A model generated the notes under the pieces. The model made no database searches, had not been told where the DNA came from, and saw nothing but the letters and a program-made list of their open reading frames with translations. Shown here one piece after another: positions 62,771-64,000 of a DNA stretch of 64,000 nt; position 1 is the stretch's first letter, and every line of letters begins with the position of its first letter. Position numbers and translations under genes: made by a program. Origin of the DNA: Companilactobacillus kimchiensis (GTDB lineage: Bacteria; Bacillota; Bacilli; Lactobacillales; Lactobacillaceae); NCBI RefSeq assembly GCF_001438805.1, contig NZ_JQCF01000001.1:186001-250000 (forward strand). Direction: 5' to 3'.

Positions 62771-63646
62771 CTACTTCATTTGATTCTTTACTTCTTCAGC
62801 AAAATCTTCTTGTTTCTTTTCGATTCCTTCGCCAACTTCAAAGCGGACGAATGAAACTAATTTACTGTTCTTTGAATCAACAAATTGTTGAACAGTCATA
62901 TCTGAATCCTTAACAAACTCTTGGTCAGCCAAACTAATTTCTGACAAGTATTTGTTTACACGGCCTTCAACGATTCTTGGGATAATCTTTTCAGGTTTAC
63001 CTTCGGCTTTTGTTTCTTCAGTGAAGATTTCTTGTTGTTTAGCAAGAACATCAGCAGGAACTTGTTCGCGTGTCATGTATTCAGGGTTGATAGCAGCAAC
63101 GTGCATAGCAACATCCTTAGCAGCTTCTTCATCAGAACCATCAAGAGTAACAATAGCACCGATCAAACCACCATTGTGGAGGTATGAACCGAATACTTGT
63201 GTATCAGTCTTGTCAAGAACCTTGAAACGTCTTAAGCTGATTTTTTCACCGATAACAGCTGTTAAGCCTGTGATAGCTGATTCAATTGTACCGTCGTCAA
63301 GTTTCAAAGCCAAAGCTTCGTCCATTGTCTTAGGTTCGTTTTCAACAATAGCTTTAGCAACACCATTTACAAGGTTGATAAATTTGTCATTTGATGAAAC
63401 GAAATCAGTTTCTGAGTTAACTTCAATGATAGCAGCTTTGTTACCAGAAATTTCAATATGTGCTAAACCTTCAGCAGCAATGTTTCCACTCTTCTTAGCA
63501 GCTTTAGCAATACCTTTTTCACGAAGTCCGTCGATAGCTTTTTCCATATCACCGTCAGCAGCGACCAATGCCTTCTTAGCATCCATCATACCAACGCTTG
63601 TTCTATCACGTAATTCTTTAACTTGAGCAGCAGTAATTTTAGCCAT
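62771..63646 (-). CDS. tsf: Elongation factor Ts
   Basis: Start ATG at 63646 ([16 protein letters not shown]); the frame extends 33 bases upstream into the leader and is rejected because GGAGG lies there. 291 residues. Signature [36 protein letters not shown]-like [14 protein letters not shown] and the C-terminal EVKNQMK. It exchanges GDP on EF-Tu. It is the partner of rpsB. Confidence 0.97.
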   Translation of the reverse strand: MAKITAAQVKELRDRTSVGMMDAKKALVAADGDMEKAIDGLREKGIAKAAKKSGNIAAEGLAHIEISGNKAAIIEVNSETDFVSSNDKFINLVNGVAKAIVENEPKTMDEALALKLDDGTIESAITGLTAVIGEKISLRRFKVLDKTDTQVFGSYLHNGGLIGAIVTLDGSDEEAAKDVAMHVAAINPEYMTREQVPADVLAKQQEIFTEETKAEGKPEKIIPRIVEGRVNKYLSEISLADQEFVKDSDMTVQQFVDSKNSKLVSFVRFEVGEGIEKKQEDFAEEVKNQMK

Positions 63647-63664
63647 TCGTAAATCCTCCAGTCG

Positions 63665-63695
63665 TATAAATAAAGCCATCTTACTCAGATGACTC
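63665..63695 (-). terminator. Hairpin between rpsB and tsf
   Basis: Stem AGTCATC/GATGGCT with a 7-nt loop followed by TTATTTA; a weak terminator or attenuator that could set the rpsB:tsf ratio. Confidence 0.55.
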
Positions 63696-63716
63696 TATTT
63701 TACAGATATTATTTTA

Positions 63717-64000
63717 TTATTTGTTATCTTTATTGTTTGTTGCGTTTGCTAAATCTTCGATAGATTTGTCATCAGCAGCATCTTTGTTTGTATCTTTTTT
63801 ATCAGCAAAATCAGCATCAGTAACAGCTTCTTCACCTTGTTTACCTTCAACAATAGCATCTGCCATCTTTGAAGTGATCAATCTAACGGCACGAATAGCA
63901 TCATCGTTTGATGGAATGATAACGTCGATAGGATCTGGATCAGTATTTGTATCAACCATAGCTACGATAGGAATGTTAAGTTTCTTAGCTTCGTTAACAG
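63717..64000 (-). CDS. rpsB: 30S ribosomal protein S2, C-terminal part
   Basis: Cut by the right window edge; only about 94 C-terminal residues are visible. The conserved S2 end is clear: [37 protein letters not shown]. It is followed by an unstructured acidic tail (Asp/Lys/Asn/Ala-rich, about 40 residues) longer than in E. coli S2. An ATG at 63957-63959 is internal. It is upstream of tsf, as in most bacteria. Confidence 0.95.
   Translation of the reverse strand, partial: VNEAKKLNIPIVAMVDTNTDPDPIDVIIPSNDDAIRAVRLITSKMADAIVEGKQGEEAVTDADFADKKDTNKDAADDKSIEDLANATNNKDNK

Noticed and set aside
62952-63626. Long plus-strand frame opposite tsf
   Set aside because: Conserved EF-Ts is encoded on the minus strand; the frame is a codon-bias shadow with no ribosome-binding site.

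Overview
The window looks like the chromosome of a low-GC Gram-positive bacterium of the Lactobacillaceae, carrying most of a prophage. Support: the rimP-nusA-ylxR-ylxQ-infB and hrcA-grpE-dnaK-dnaJ gene orders, a Gram-positive PolC, a CIRCE operator, class A sortase and strong AGGAGG ribosome-binding sites. The species cannot be fixed from the sequence alone.

Bases 1 to about 30,980 are a temperate phage with a contractile (PBSX/XkdK-like) tail, cut off at the left edge before the end of the baseplate, tail-fibre and lysis genes. Reading right to left: the integrase (+) lies next to a tRNA-Ser(CGA); then the lysogeny module (lipoprotein, ImmA-like protease, repressor, all +), a divergent operator region, a Cro-like gene and a long minus-strand early operon (DUF1351, ERF annealase, DnaD-type initiator with an internal iteron array, DnaC-like loader, RusA, a truncated Rha, antirepressor, SSB). 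An ArpU-like late regulator follows. Next comes a 2.9-kb module with two DNA methyltransferases, two degenerate tRNA-like genes and a large structured non-coding RNA region. The packaging, head and tail genes complete it (TerS, TerL, portal, MuF, scaffold, capsid, Ig-like protein, connectors, sheath, tube, frameshifted chaperone, tape measure, XkdP, XkdQ, XkdR).

Bases 31,105 to 64,000 are conserved chromosome, nearly all on the minus strand: apt-recJ, sortase, galE (+), a disulfide-oxidoreductase-like gene, lepA, the heat-shock operon hrcA-grpE-dnaK-dnaJ, ribF-truB, rbfA, infB-ylxQ-ylxR-nusA-rimP, polC, proS-rseP-cdsA-uppS-frr-pyrH, tsf and rpsB (partial).

The most interesting signals are in the phage. 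(1) A candidate ROOL/GOLLD-type large RNA begins just after an apparent ArpU-dependent late promoter with three 22-bp-spaced activator repeats. It ends in a tRNA-like gene and a terminator, and an 86-nt piece of it is duplicated with compensatory base changes. (2) A second -1 frameshift signal, a heptamer plus a well-placed stem-loop, sits at the end of the major capsid gene, besides the expected one in the tail chaperone. (3) Two small promoter-terminator units point against the early operon. (4) Four exact 21-bp-spaced iterons lie inside the replication-initiator gene.
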